From contig JBBDNK010000011.1 in the NCBI GenBank assembly GCA_040877625.1, positions 62,001 to 126,000 of the forward strand: a stretch of 64,000 nucleotides of DNA. The letters run 5' to 3'. Made by a program: the position numbers and the translations under genes. The notes below the pieces were generated by a model. It did not search any database and had not been told where the DNA came from. It saw nothing but the letters and a program-made list of their open reading frames with translations. The stretch is from Methylonatrum sp040877625. GTDB lineage: Bacteria; Pseudomonadota; Gammaproteobacteria; Nitrococcales; Aquisalimonadaceae. Position 1 is the stretch's first letter, and the number at the start of each line of letters is the position of its first letter. This document shows, in pieces, positions 17,997 through 26,450 of this stretch.

Positions 17997-19127
17997 ATGT
18001 TCAAGATGAACACACGAGGAATCGCTACAGGCATGATTACCGCACTGGCACTGGTCGCTAATGGCAAGGCTGTCGCCGTCGAAATGCAGGCCGGAAAGAC
18101 GGTGGTGAACCTGTACGGTTATGCCAAGCTCGATATTATCCAGGATTTCAATGCCGATATTGGCGCCTCGGTGGATCACGGCGCGATTGGGCTGGATGAC
18201 GCCGAAGTGCCGGAAGGACATACCCGCCTCCAGGCCATTGAAAGCCGCCTGGGCGTTCGCACGACCACCCCGACCGAGGCCGGTGATCTCACCACCGTGA
18301 TAGAAGGTGACTTCTACGGCGCCGGCAGCGGCGGCTTCCGTCTGCGCCAGGCCTACGGTGAGCTCAACGGCGTTCTGGCCGGTCATACCTGGAGCAACTT
18401 CGCCACGTTTACAGGCCACACCTCGACCATCGACTTCACCGGCCAGCCTGGCCAGACCGTACTCTCGTTGCAGACGCAGCTGCGCTACACCGACGGCGGC
18501 CTATCCTTAGCCATCGAAGCCCCCGGCTACCTCGGTGGCACTCTGGAACCTGTGGGTGGCGTGGACGTAGACAAGAACGGCCTTCCGGATTTAACGGCCC
18601 GCTACGAGGGCGGGCTCGGTTCCTTGGGCTACGCGATCGCCGGTGTCCTGCGGCAGATTGGCGCCGATGATGGTAGCGATAGCGACACCGCCATTGGTTA
18701 TGGGCTGAACCTGGCCGGCAGCTACCAGCTCGCTCCGGGGGTTTCCGCTCAGGGCGGGGTAACGTTCGGTGATGGCATCGGCGGCTATATGTACATCAAT
18801 CCAGCATCGCCGGCGTACCTGGACGGCGACTCCATCGAGACCGTGAAGTCGATTGGCGGCACGCTCGGGCTCAGCATCGCCATCGGCGACGGTTCCATGA
18901 ATGTCGGCTACGGCCTGGCCAGCGCGGACGTGGACGACGCGGTGGCTGCCGGCGCCATGCCCGGCGAGGCCGACGAGCAGTACCAGAGCCTTTTCGTCAA
19001 TTATATCTGGTCCCCCATCACCAGCGTGACTTACGGAATCGAGGCCGGCCGTCACACCCGCGAGCAGGCCGACGGCGAGGCCGGCGATGCGCTGCGGCTT
19101 CACGGCATGGTGCAATACAGCTTCTAG
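17997..19127 (+). CDS. DcaP-like trimeric outer-membrane porin
   Basis: The 376-residue protein looks like a DcaP-family porin, channels that pass dicarboxylates and other small organic anions across the outer membrane. After a signal peptide (to about residue 28, NGKAVAVE) comes the DcaP-type start NLYGYAKLDIIQDFNADIG. The conserved block HTRLQAIESRLGVRTTTPTEAGDLTTVIEGDFYG follows, then LRQAYGELNGVLAGHTWSNFATF, and a C-terminal Phe (VQYSF) as in outer-membrane barrels. The ATG at 17997 is preceded by AAGGGG; an in-frame ATG at 17949 would spoil the signal peptide. It faces away from the BCCT gene. Confidence 0.85.
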   Translation: MFKMNTRGIATGMITALALVANGKAVAVEMQAGKTVVNLYGYAKLDIIQDFNADIGASVDHGAIGLDDAEVPEGHTRLQAIESRLGVRTTTPTEAGDLTTVIEGDFYGAGSGGFRLRQAYGELNGVLAGHTWSNFATFTGHTSTIDFTGQPGQTVLSLQTQLRYTDGGLSLAIEAPGYLGGTLEPVGGVDVDKNGLPDLTARYEGGLGSLGYAIAGVLRQIGADDGSDSDTAIGYGLNLAGSYQLAPGVSAQGGVTFGDGIGGYMYINPASPAYLDGDSIETVKSIGGTLGLSIAIGDGSMNVGYGLASADVDDAVAAGAMPGEADEQYQSLFVNYIWSPITSVTYGIEAGRHTREQADGEAGDALRLHGMVQYSF

Positions 19128-19221
19128 CTCGGGCTGGGGTGTTTTTTCGCTTGCATTGGGCTACCGCGCAGCGCTATACAGGCGCGGCAGCAAGCGTTAA
19201 TTCAAGGAGCATTATCCGCCC

Positions 19222-19887
19222 GTGGATGCGATTAGAACCGAGCATGACCCTCGCTACGCAAACATTGCCGAGCACCTCGCCGCGGCCGGCTGGTGCGTGC
19301 ACGACGAATTTCTCGACGGCGAGCTGACGCAGCGCCTCGCCCGCGAGTGCCGGCTGCTCTGGCAGCAGGGAGAAATGCGCAGAGCGGCGGTCGGCAAGGG
19401 TGATGACGCGCGGATACGTGACCAGGTTCGCCGCGACCTGGTGCGCTGGGTCGACCCTACCACGCCAACCCTCGGCCAGCACGGCTGGCTGCACCATCTC
19501 GAGCAGTTGCGCCTGGCGCTGAACCGCATGCTGTATCTCGGCCTGTTCGAGTACGAGGGTCATCTAGCGGTTTACCCGGCTGGTGCCTTTTACCGCCGCC
19601 ATCTGGATCGATTTCAGGGCAGCGCGGAGCGTCGCATTTCCGTGGTTTTCTATCTCAACGATGCCTGGACCGACGACGACGGTGGGCAGCTTCGCATCTA
19701 CCTGGACGGCGACCAGGCCACGCCGTTCGTGGATATCGCACCGGTAGCCGGCCGTCTGGTGACGTTTGTAAGTGACCGTTTCGAGCATGAAGTCCTGGCC
19801 GCGAAACGACCGCGCATGAGTCTCACCGGCTGGTACCGCACGCGCCCATCCGGTCCAGGCGCGATTTTGCCGGAGCGGTCCGCATGA
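19222..19887 (+). CDS. 2OG-Fe(II) oxygenase (prolyl-4-hydroxylase-like)
   Basis: A 221-residue cytosolic protein of the 2-oxoglutarate and Fe(II)-dependent dioxygenase superfamily. The metal-binding facial triad is visible as HLD (RRHLDRF, about residues 131-137) and the distal His in DRFEHEVL. The 2-oxoglutarate-binding Arg follows in RPRMSLTGWYRTR. GGQLRIYL lies between them as in SM-20/EGLN-like relatives. The likely substrate is a protein side chain, but none can be named. The start is GTG at 19222 with AAGGAG about twelve bases upstream, a longish spacing. arfB follows 26 bp later on the same strand. Confidence 0.85.
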   Translation: MDAIRTEHDPRYANIAEHLAAAGWCVHDEFLDGELTQRLARECRLLWQQGEMRRAAVGKGDDARIRDQVRRDLVRWVDPTTPTLGQHGWLHHLEQLRLALNRMLYLGLFEYEGHLAVYPAGAFYRRHLDRFQGSAERRISVVFYLNDAWTDDDGGQLRIYLDGDQATPFVDIAPVAGRLVTFVSDRFEHEVLAAKRPRMSLTGWYRTRPSGPGAILPERSA

Positions 19888-19913
19888 ACGCGCAAGCGGC
19901 GGCGGTCTGAATC

Positions 19914-20321
19914 ATGGCGGGGCGAGCATTCATCGAAGAAGGTGCGCTGGAGCAGCGCTTCGTGCGCTCCTCCGGGCCGGGCGGTCAGCATGTGAACACC
20001 AGCTCCACGGCGGTGCAGCTGCGATACGACCTTCGGCAGGTGACGGGGCTACCGATGCCCGTACTGCAGCGGCTGCGTAAACTGGCCGGTCAACGGCTTA
20101 CCGACGAAGATGTGATTGTGCTGGAATCCCAGCAATACCGCAGTCAGGAAAGAAACCGCCGGGACGTCAGGGAACGCCTGCTGGCACTGCTGGAAAAGGC
20201 CTGGGAAAAACCGCGCCCACGCATCGCCACCCGTCCAAGCAAGGGTGCGAAACGTCGCCGGATGGAGGGCAAGACCAAGCTCGGCGCCAAGAAAAGACTG
20301 CGCAAACCACCCACCGAATAG
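19914..20321 (+). CDS. arfB: Alternative ribosome-rescue factor ArfB (YaeJ)
   Basis: ArfB is a codon-independent peptidyl-tRNA hydrolase that frees ribosomes stalled on mRNAs lacking a stop codon. The 135-residue protein has the catalytic GGQ at residues 23-25 within SSGPGGQHVNTSSTAV. The C-terminal tail is basic and Lys/Arg-rich (GAKRRRMEGKTKLGAKKRLRK), and in E. coli this tail enters the empty mRNA channel. Length matches the family (about 140). It probably forms a transcript with the upstream oxygenase gene. Confidence 0.93.
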   Translation: MAGRAFIEEGALEQRFVRSSGPGGQHVNTSSTAVQLRYDLRQVTGLPMPVLQRLRKLAGQRLTDEDVIVLESQQYRSQERNRRDVRERLLALLEKAWEKPRPRIATRPSKGAKRRRMEGKTKLGAKKRLRKPPTE

Positions 20322-20337
20322 TCCGGGGCGTCGTTCG

Positions 20338-20847
20338 TTATCGGGACACAAACCGCCCCGCGCCACTCAGGTGTCGCTGCCAGTAGGCATCATCCAGGGA
20401 TGCGTAGGAAACGCGGCCGCCGCTCTTCGGCGCATGGATGAAACGCCCGTCACCCGCATAAATGCCCACATGGGAAACCCGCCGCCCATCAAGCCGGAAA
20501 AACACCAGATCTCCGGCCTCAAGCATTCCCGGATCCACTGCACTGGCCTGATGTGCCTGCGCATGGGCGGTTCGCGGCACCGGTATCCCGTGTCGACCAT
20601 GACTGAAAGCCACCAGACCGCTGCAATCAAAACCGCGGTCCGGGTGGTCGCCGCCGTATCTGTACGGCGTGCCCAGCTGGGCCTGAGCCGTGCGCAGGAT
20701 TTCGATGCCCGCACCGTCGGCCGATTGGCGATCGGCCCTCTCGCTCACCGCGGCGGAAGGCCGATAGTCATAGACCGGGGCCGGCGGTGTCGATGCACAA
20801 CCGGCGAGCAGCAGCGCAATACAGATCGGTACGGTGGTGCCTCGCAT
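20338..20847 (-). CDS. NlpC/P60 family lipoprotein, putative murein endopeptidase
   Basis: NlpC/P60 cysteine peptidases cut peptide stems in peptidoglycan. This 169-residue protein has a lipoprotein signal with lipobox LLLAGC (Cys17) and a complete catalytic triad: Cys75 in FDCSGLV, His126 in VSHVGIY and His138 in RFIHAPK. It resembles E. coli NlpC/MepS (Spr). AGGGAG lies seven bases before the ATG. It is convergent with arfB and separated by 16 bp, without an obvious terminator. Confidence 0.92.
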   Translation of the reverse strand: MRGTTVPICIALLLAGCASTPPAPVYDYRPSAAVSERADRQSADGAGIEILRTAQAQLGTPYRYGGDHPDRGFDCSGLVAFSHGRHGIPVPRTAHAQAHQASAVDPGMLEAGDLVFFRLDGRRVSHVGIYAGDGRFIHAPKSGGRVSYASLDDAYWQRHLSGAGRFVSR

Positions 20848-20954
20848 GACAGAACTCCCTTCCTGCGGACGTCCCCATTCAGAGACGCCCTTAATTTCAT
20901 GTCGTAGGCAATTGTTTTCCGGCGCAACTCAAGATGCAAGCCCCGCACGGTAAA

Positions 20955-22418
20955 TCAATCGACCGCCGGTATGAAAATCCGCTCCAGAAGGTCGATATCG
21001 TCAAAATGCCGCCGCCCCGCAAAGGCTGTAACGTGCCTCCCAAGCTGACGCATGGCACCCGGTGCCGGCACCCCGGAAACCCAGAACAGCACCTGCTCAT
21101 CCCGCCGCGTCCCGGGCACCAGGCCGTCGGCCTGAAACAGGCTACGCCGACCCTCCGCGGCCGGCAGGCTGCGCAGTTCATGGTAGCGTTTCAGCACGTA
21201 AGGCCTGCCGTCGCGGGATTCGGCGCGAGCCAGGTAGACGGTGAACACGTAGTGGCTGCGGTCTCTGAGTCGCAGCACTAGCCGCTCCCCCGCGCCCGGC
21301 GGCCCGGGAGACGGCAGCACCAATGGCGGCTCTCCGTAGGCCGGGCGAGCCCGTGCCGCGAGCCCCGACAAAGGGTAATGTTGATGGTAGCAACCGCAGT
21401 TGTGCATGGTCTCAAGCAACAACGGCGCGCCGTTGTTATCGAGGGTGATACGCACGGTGATACCGTCCAGCCTGCCGCCGAGCAAATCGAGCGCATGCGC
21501 CTTGGGCCGCGATGAGAACCACAGTACATAGTTGAGCTGTGGGATCGTCTCGCCGTTAAAACGGGTATACGTGACATCCGTGTAGACCACCGGCCAGGCG
21601 ACGTTGACGTTGGGCGTGCCGGGGGCCTCCCATAACGGCTCGCCGATGCGGTTATGGCCCTGGTCGGTCTCGAGCTCGATGATCGGCGCATAGGCGCCCA
21701 GCAGCAGATCCGCCTGGAGTTCGCTCAGATCAAGTCGGCCCAGGGCATCCCGCGGTGCCGCCGCCACCAACCGCCGCACCGCAGCGACCGGCGTAACCGC
21801 ATCCCGCCAGATCGGCTCGAAACGCAGCCCCGGAGCCTGCTCGGGTGCCTCGGTGGCGAAACTTGCCCGCGTACCCCGCTGCCAGATCGACACCCCGGCA
21901 AGAATGAAGTAACGGCTCAGCGGGTAGAGGCCGGCCCAACGGTGCCAGGTTATGTAGTCATCGGCGACGGCAACGCCGGCACGTACCTCGTTCAGCTCTG
22001 GGTCAGCGGCCAGCAACCGCGCCGTCAGCCGCCGGCCGCAGTCATCCACCGCCGTGCCCGCATCGGTCTGCGGCAGCTTCGCGACCAGGGCATCGCTAAC
22101 GGCCGCAGGCAGGTTACGCAGTTCCATGGCCCTGGCACGGCGGTCCTGAGTAAGCAGCGCCCCCGCCAACGCATCACCGTTCAGGTGCCCGGACGCTCCA
22201 TGGATGAATCGGGAACTGCGAAACCATGGATGATCTGGTATCGGCGCGCCCGCGCCGTCGCGCACATTGGCGGCCAGTACTTCGCGCTCCAGCGCCGTAA
22301 AGAACGCCAGGCAGGCTCGATCCCCGGCGTCACTTCCCGGCAGCGCGAGCGGTTCGCGGGGAACAGCGGCGCAGGCGCTGAGCAGCACCAGCAGGAACAA
22401 CAGCGACAGGAAGCGCAT
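20955..22418 (-). CDS. Large lipoprotein of unknown function
   Basis: I do not recognise the family of this 487-residue protein. It has a signal peptide ending in lipobox LLSAC (Cys about 17), so it is probably an outer-membrane-anchored periplasmic lipoprotein. Distinctive stretches include HPWFRSSRFIHG, NVAWPVVYTDVTYTRF, QLNYVLWFSSRPKAHALDLLGGRLDG and a Cys/His cluster ETMHNCGCYHQHYP at about residue 335, which might bind a metal. GAGGAG lies five bases before the ATG at 22418; the frame continues upstream without support. It follows the NlpC/P60 gene's opposite end by about 107 bp on the same strand. Confidence 0.8.
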   Translation of the reverse strand: MRFLSLLFLLVLLSACAAVPREPLALPGSDAGDRACLAFFTALEREVLAANVRDGAGAPIPDHPWFRSSRFIHGASGHLNGDALAGALLTQDRRARAMELRNLPAAVSDALVAKLPQTDAGTAVDDCGRRLTARLLAADPELNEVRAGVAVADDYITWHRWAGLYPLSRYFILAGVSIWQRGTRASFATEAPEQAPGLRFEPIWRDAVTPVAAVRRLVAAAPRDALGRLDLSELQADLLLGAYAPIIELETDQGHNRIGEPLWEAPGTPNVNVAWPVVYTDVTYTRFNGETIPQLNYVLWFSSRPKAHALDLLGGRLDGITVRITLDNNGAPLLLETMHNCGCYHQHYPLSGLAARARPAYGEPPLVLPSPGPPGAGERLVLRLRDRSHYVFTVYLARAESRDGRPYVLKRYHELRSLPAAEGRRSLFQADGLVPGTRRDEQVLFWVSGVPAPGAMRQLGRHVTAFAGRRHFDDIDLLERIFIPAVD

Positions 22419-22506
22419 GGCTACTCCTCGCCGAGGCACGGATGGTCGCGAGAATCGTGCGGAGACGACATAATGGGACCGGCAAGCCAGACGGAGCAAA
22501 AATCCA

Positions 22507-22986
22507 ATGACACAACTGCCCCACCTTACGGCCACCGGTGAAGTCCACATCGTCGATGTCGGCGACAAGGACGCAACCCGTCGCGTGGCTATCGCCGAGG
22601 GCACCATCCGCATGCAGACCGCCACCCTGACCGCCATTCTGGATCAGCAGGTAAAAAAAGGCGATGTACTGGCCGTTGCGCGTATCGCCGGCCTGATGGC
22701 CGCCAAGAAGACCGCCGACATCGTCCCGCTGTGCCACCCCATCGCCCTGACGCATGCCGAGGTGGTGCTGACCCCCGCCGAGAGCGGTGACGGCATCCAC
22801 TGCCGCGCCGAGGCGGTGACGGTGGAACGCACCGGTGTGGAGATGGAAGCGCTGCACGCCGTGCAGGCCGCGCTGCTGACCATCTACGATATGTGCAAGG
22901 CCATGGATCGCGGCATGGAGATTACCGACGTGCGCCTGTTGCACAAGCATGGCGGACGGTCAGGCGAATGGAACCGCGTACCATAA
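22507..22986 (+). CDS. moaC: Cyclic pyranopterin monophosphate synthase MoaC
   Basis: MoaC converts the MoaA product into cyclic pyranopterin monophosphate, an early molybdenum-cofactor step. The 159 residues carry the family motifs HIVDVGDKDATRRVA near the start, AAKKTADIVPLCHPIALTHAEV at about 65-86 (holding the catalytic Lys), and GVEMEALHAVQAALLTIYDMCKAMDRGMEI with TDVRLLHKHGGRSGEW at the end (catalytic Asp). No other moa gene is adjacent. It converges with phhB, with eight bases between the stop codons. Confidence 0.96.
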   Translation: MTQLPHLTATGEVHIVDVGDKDATRRVAIAEGTIRMQTATLTAILDQQVKKGDVLAVARIAGLMAAKKTADIVPLCHPIALTHAEVVLTPAESGDGIHCRAEAVTVERTGVEMEALHAVQAALLTIYDMCKAMDRGMEITDVRLLHKHGGRSGEWNRVP

Positions 22987-22994
22987 TCCTTTAC

Positions 22995-23330
22995 CTACGA
23001 ATTATTGTCTAATCTATTGGTTTTTGAGGCGAAGATAAAATCATTTTCATGCAGACCACCAATCTTGTGCGTCCAGATGACGACTGTCGCGTAGCCCCAC
23101 CCGAAGCTGACATCGGGATGATGGTTTTCGCCTTCCGCCAGGTCGCTGACGCGATCCACAAACTGTTTGGCTTCGAGGAAGTTGCTGAAACGGAAGGTCC
23201 GTTCGAGGCGGGTCGCTTCATGCGTGAGTTCCCAGCGGGGAACCTGACCGAGCATGTCGGCTGCTTCCTCGGGCTTCATCGGATCGATTCCACCCTGGCA
23301 GGGTGTGCATGTCTTGCTGCTAAGGTCCAT
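22995..23330 (-). CDS. phhB: Pterin-4a-carbinolamine dehydratase
   Basis: PhhB regenerates tetrahydrobiopterin after aromatic amino-acid hydroxylation by dehydrating the 4a-carbinolamine. The 111-residue protein has the catalytic signature GENHHPDVSFGWGYATVVIWTHKIGGLHENDF, in which the His pair and the later His/Asp are conserved. GGAGG lies just before the ATG. No phhA is visible in the window, so it may act elsewhere or as a stand-alone pterin recycler. The promoter region is shared with the divergent lut operon. Confidence 0.93.
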   Translation of the reverse strand: MDLSSKTCTPCQGGIDPMKPEEAADMLGQVPRWELTHEATRLERTFRFSNFLEAKQFVDRVSDLAEGENHHPDVSFGWGYATVVIWTHKIGGLHENDFIFASKTNRLDNNS

Positions 23331-23451
23331 GCTACCTCCAGTAGAGAGATGTCAACAGGTTGATTATAAAGCAGCCTGGTGCAAGCCGGAGACGGCAGCG
23401 CGCAGGCCGCCAGGGACGGACATCCAGAACCACCAGTACAACAGGTGAAAG

Positions 23452-24234
23452 ATGACCGAGACAAACATAGACGACAACCGTGGAACGGTCGCCCTGTTCG
23501 TTACCTGCCTGGTGGACCTGTTCCGACCCTCGGTGGGGTTTGCCGCAGTCCGCTTGCTGGAGGATGCCGGATATCGCGTCGAGGTTCCCGAACAGCAGAC
23601 CTGCTGCGGCCAACCGGCCTACAACAGCGGCGACAATGCGCATGCCATCGCCCTTGCGCAGCAGGTCATCGCCGCCTTCAGTGACTATGACTACGTGGTG
23701 CTGCCGTCCGGCTCCTGCGCCGGAACCATCGTCACGCATTACCCGGACCTGCTCCGGGACGACCCCGAAGCGCAATCCGCCGCCCGGCGGCTGGCGGGAA
23801 AGACCTGGGAGCTGACTCGTTTTCTCACCGAGGTGGCGGGAGTCCAGTCACTGGACGTGAGGCGCGATGGCAAGGTCACCTACCACGATTCCTGCTCCGG
23901 CCTCCGCGAACTCGGCATTCACGATCAACCGCGAAAGCTGCTCGGCTGCGTCGGCGGCCTGGAAATCGAAGAGATGGACGACACCGACGTCTGCTGCGGT
24001 TTCGGCGGAACCTTCTGCGTCAAATACCCGGAAATCTCCACGCGCCTGGTCTCGGACAAGGTCGACAACATCCAGCGCACCGGCACCGACACCGTGCTCG
24101 GTGGCGATCTGGGCTGCCTGCTGAATATTGCCGGCCGCATGCAGCGGCTGGGCGTGCCGGTCAAGGCCTACCACGTGGCGGAGATCCTGGCCGGACTGGA
24201 CGATACCGCCATCGGCGAAGGAAAGAAGACATGA
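23452..24234 (+). CDS. lutA: L-lactate oxidation complex subunit LutA
   Basis: LutA is one of three iron-sulfur or associated subunits that oxidise L-lactate to pyruvate (LutABC/LldEFG). The 260-residue protein has two CCG-type cysteine motifs that hold iron-sulfur clusters in this heterodisulfide-reductase-like family: QTCCGQPAYNSGD (about 53-65) and VCCGFGGTFCVKYPEIS (about 181-197). The N-terminus FVTCLVDLFRPSVGFA is typical. It opens a three-gene operon and its stop overlaps the lutB ATG by four bases. Confidence 0.94.
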   Translation: MTETNIDDNRGTVALFVTCLVDLFRPSVGFAAVRLLEDAGYRVEVPEQQTCCGQPAYNSGDNAHAIALAQQVIAAFSDYDYVVLPSGSCAGTIVTHYPDLLRDDPEAQSAARRLAGKTWELTRFLTEVAGVQSLDVRRDGKVTYHDSCSGLRELGIHDQPRKLLGCVGGLEIEEMDDTDVCCGFGGTFCVKYPEISTRLVSDKVDNIQRTGTDTVLGGDLGCLLNIAGRMQRLGVPVKAYHVAEILAGLDDTAIGEGKKT

Positions 24235-25688
24235 AATCCACCGCGCATCTGTTCAGACCCCAGGCACGGAGCGCACTGGACAACCCGCAACTGCGCCAGG
24301 CAATGGCACGCGCCAAGGACGGGTTCATCGGCAAGCGCAGGTTTGCAGTGGATGCATTCAATGGCTTCGAGGGCTTGAGGGACTACGGCAAGCGCATCAA
24401 GGACCACACCCTGGCCCATCTCGATGTCTACCTGGAGCAGTTTGAATCCCGGCTCAAGGCCGCCGGCGGCCATGTGCACTGGGCGGCAACGGCGGAGGAG
24501 GCGCGCGACATCGTCGTGCGGATCTGCCGGCAGCACGATGCCCGACGCGTGACCAAGGGCAAAAGCATGGTCGGCGAGGAAGCAGGCCTGAATGAGGCCC
24601 TCGAGGCCGCCGGCATGGAGGCGGTCGAGACCGACCTCGGCGAGTACATCATCCAGCTTGCCAAAGAACCTCCCAGCCACATCATTGCCCCGGCCGTGCA
24701 CAAGACCCGGGAGCAGATCACCGCGCTTTTCGATCTGCACCATCATCAGGGCACGTTCAAACAGAAGCTGCGGGACGTGCCGGAGCTGGTGAACGAGGCC
24801 CGCCAGGTGCTGCGGGAGAAGTTCCTCACCGCCGATGTCGGCATTACCGGCGCCAACTTCCTGGTGGCGGAAACGGGATCGCTGTTCCTGGTCACCAATG
24901 AGGGCAATGGCGACCTCACGCACACCCTGCCCAGGGTGCACATCGCCATCACCGGTATCGAGAAACTGGTGCCGACGCTGGACGATGCCACCGCGCTGCT
25001 GCGGCTGCTGGCGCGCAGCGCCACGGGCCAGGCCATATCCACCTATACCACCATGGTGACGGGACCGAAGCGACCCGGCGACCCGGACGGTCCAGAGGAG
25101 TTTCACCTGGTGCTGGTCGATAACGGCCGCAGCCGCATGCTGGGCGGCCGCTTCCGGGACATGCTGCGCTGCATCCGCTGCGGCGCCTGCATGAACCACT
25201 GCCCGGTCTACGGCGCCATCGGCGGCCATGCCTACGGCTGGGTCTACCCCGGCCCGATGGGTTCCGTACTTACACCCATGTTCGTCGGCCTGGACAAGAC
25301 CCGCGACTTACCCAATGCCTGCACACTGAACGGCCGTTGCCAGAGTGTCTGCCCGGTGAAGATTCCGTTGCCGGATCTGCTTCGCGACCTGCGTGGCCAG
25401 CAGTTCGACCGCAAGCTGGTGTCCGCCCCGACGCGCTACGGCCTCGCGTTGTGGAGCTTCATGGCCAAACGTCCGGCGCTCTATCACTTCGCCAGCCGGC
25501 TCGGCATCCGCCTGCTCGGCGGCCTGGGACGTACCCACGGCCGCTTCAGGCGCCTGCCGCTGGCCGGCGGCTGGACCGCTAGCCGGGACATGCCCGCCCC
25601 CCAGGGTCAGACCTTCCAGGCCGCCTGGAAAGCCAGACAGAAAGGAACCAGCCCGCATGAACGACGCCAAACAGCGAATCCTGGCTGA
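24231..25688 (+). CDS. lutB: L-lactate oxidation complex subunit LutB
   Basis: The 485-residue LutB is the iron-sulfur protein that passes lactate electrons onward. It has two [4Fe-4S] motifs: CIRCGACMNHCPVY at about 315-328 and CTLNGRCQSVCPVKIPLPDLL at about 364-384. The N-terminal LUD-type domain includes HVHWAATAEEARDIV and TGANFLVAETGSLFLVTNEGNGDL. Its start overlaps lutA by ATGA and its end overlaps lutC by about 30 bases, so the three products are translationally coupled. Confidence 0.95.
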   Translation: MKSTAHLFRPQARSALDNPQLRQAMARAKDGFIGKRRFAVDAFNGFEGLRDYGKRIKDHTLAHLDVYLEQFESRLKAAGGHVHWAATAEEARDIVVRICRQHDARRVTKGKSMVGEEAGLNEALEAAGMEAVETDLGEYIIQLAKEPPSHIIAPAVHKTREQITALFDLHHHQGTFKQKLRDVPELVNEARQVLREKFLTADVGITGANFLVAETGSLFLVTNEGNGDLTHTLPRVHIAITGIEKLVPTLDDATALLRLLARSATGQAISTYTTMVTGPKRPGDPDGPEEFHLVLVDNGRSRMLGGRFRDMLRCIRCGACMNHCPVYGAIGGHAYGWVYPGPMGSVLTPMFVGLDKTRDLPNACTLNGRCQSVCPVKIPLPDLLRDLRGQQFDRKLVSAPTRYGLALWSFMAKRPALYHFASRLGIRLLGGLGRTHGRFRRLPLAGGWTASRDMPAPQGQTFQAAWKARQKGTSPHERRQTANPG

Positions 25689-26313
25689 GGTCCGCCGCGG
25701 CCTGGGCAGAGACACGCCTCCTGCTCCCGATCAGGTGGAGTCCGCTCGTCGGGACGCCTATGCATCCAGCCCCGCCCAGCACCCGGTCTGGGACGGCGAC
25801 AGAGTGGAGCGCTTTCTCAGCCGATTCGATGCCGAGGCGGGTACCTGGCAGCGGGTCAGCGGCATGGAGGCAGTTGCCGATACCGTCGCCCGGCATCTCG
25901 CCGCCGGCTCGCTGGGAACACAATTGCGCGTCGCGCCGCACCCGCTGCTCAGCGATCTCGCCTGGCCCCGGACGCTGGAGATAACCATTGGCGCGGAAAA
26001 GGGTCCGGACAGCAATGTGGCTGTCTCGGTGGCCGAAATGGGTCTGGCGGAAACCGGCACCCTGGTGCTCTACTCCGGTCCGGAATCACCCACCACACTG
26101 GCCTTTCTGCCGGAATTTCACATCGTGGTGCTGCGTACGGGCGACGTGGTCGACTACATGGAAGACGTCTGGCGGCGGATGCGCGAGCGCGGCGACTTCC
26201 CGCCCCGTTCGCTGAACTTCATAACCGGTCCGTCACGCACCGCCGACGTCGAACAGACCATCCAGCTCGGTGCGCACGGCCCGCGCGCCCTGCATCTGAT
26301 TCTGGTGGACTGA
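25657..26313 (+). CDS. lutC: L-lactate oxidation complex subunit LutC
   Basis: LutC is the small LUD-domain subunit of the lactate oxidation complex. The 218 residues start MNDAKQRILAEVRRGLGRD. They contain VSVAEMGLAETGTLVLYSG and FITGPSRTADVEQTIQLGAHGPRALHLILVD, the LUD-family hallmarks. I take the ATG at 25657, preceded by AAGGA, rather than the long frame extension that overlaps lutB. No lactate permease (lutP) or regulator (lutR) is adjacent. Confidence 0.93.
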   Translation: MNDAKQRILAEVRRGLGRDTPPAPDQVESARRDAYASSPAQHPVWDGDRVERFLSRFDAEAGTWQRVSGMEAVADTVARHLAAGSLGTQLRVAPHPLLSDLAWPRTLEITIGAEKGPDSNVAVSVAEMGLAETGTLVLYSGPESPTTLAFLPEFHIVVLRTGDVVDYMEDVWRRMRERGDFPPRSLNFITGPSRTADVEQTIQLGAHGPRALHLILVD

Positions 26314-26334
26314 CGGACCGGGAATCGGCGGTCA

Positions 26335-26376
26335 GCTCCGCAGAGCCCCATGGGAATAAACCAGAGGCTCCCTTGA
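26335..26376 (+). repeat. Dispersed repeat, copy 1 (intergenic)
   Basis: A 37-bp segment (26335-26371) is repeated at 60013-60049 on the other strand with 34 of 37 identities. The 25 bp from 26352 to 26376 is also shared with 37905-37929. It contains a small hairpin GCTC-CGCA-GAGC at its left end and the core GGGAATAAACCAGAGGCTCC. It lies downstream of lutC. Family unknown; it looks like an extragenic repeat or a mobile-element end. Confidence 0.8.
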
Positions 26377-26410
26377 GACCAGGAGATAGCGTCACAGGTT
26401 AAGCGTGAGC

Positions 26411-26440
26411 GCGGAGGATGGCGGCCAAGCCATCCTCCGC
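26411..26440. terminator. Strong inverted repeat between convergent lutC and the vWA gene
   Basis: A perfect 12-bp stem GCGGAGGATGGC / GCCATCCTCCGC surrounds the loop GGCCAA, and the arms extend outward as TGAGC / GCTCA with a 2-base bulge. No T run follows on either strand. Its position ten bases from the end of the minus-strand operon and downstream of lutC suggests a bidirectional transcription stop or an mRNA 3'-end stabiliser. Confidence 0.55.
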
Positions 26441-26450
26441 TCAGACGCGA

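Noticed and set aside
19128..19147. T-run after the DcaP-like porin gene as a possible terminator.
   Set aside because: There is no convincing stem directly before the Ts.
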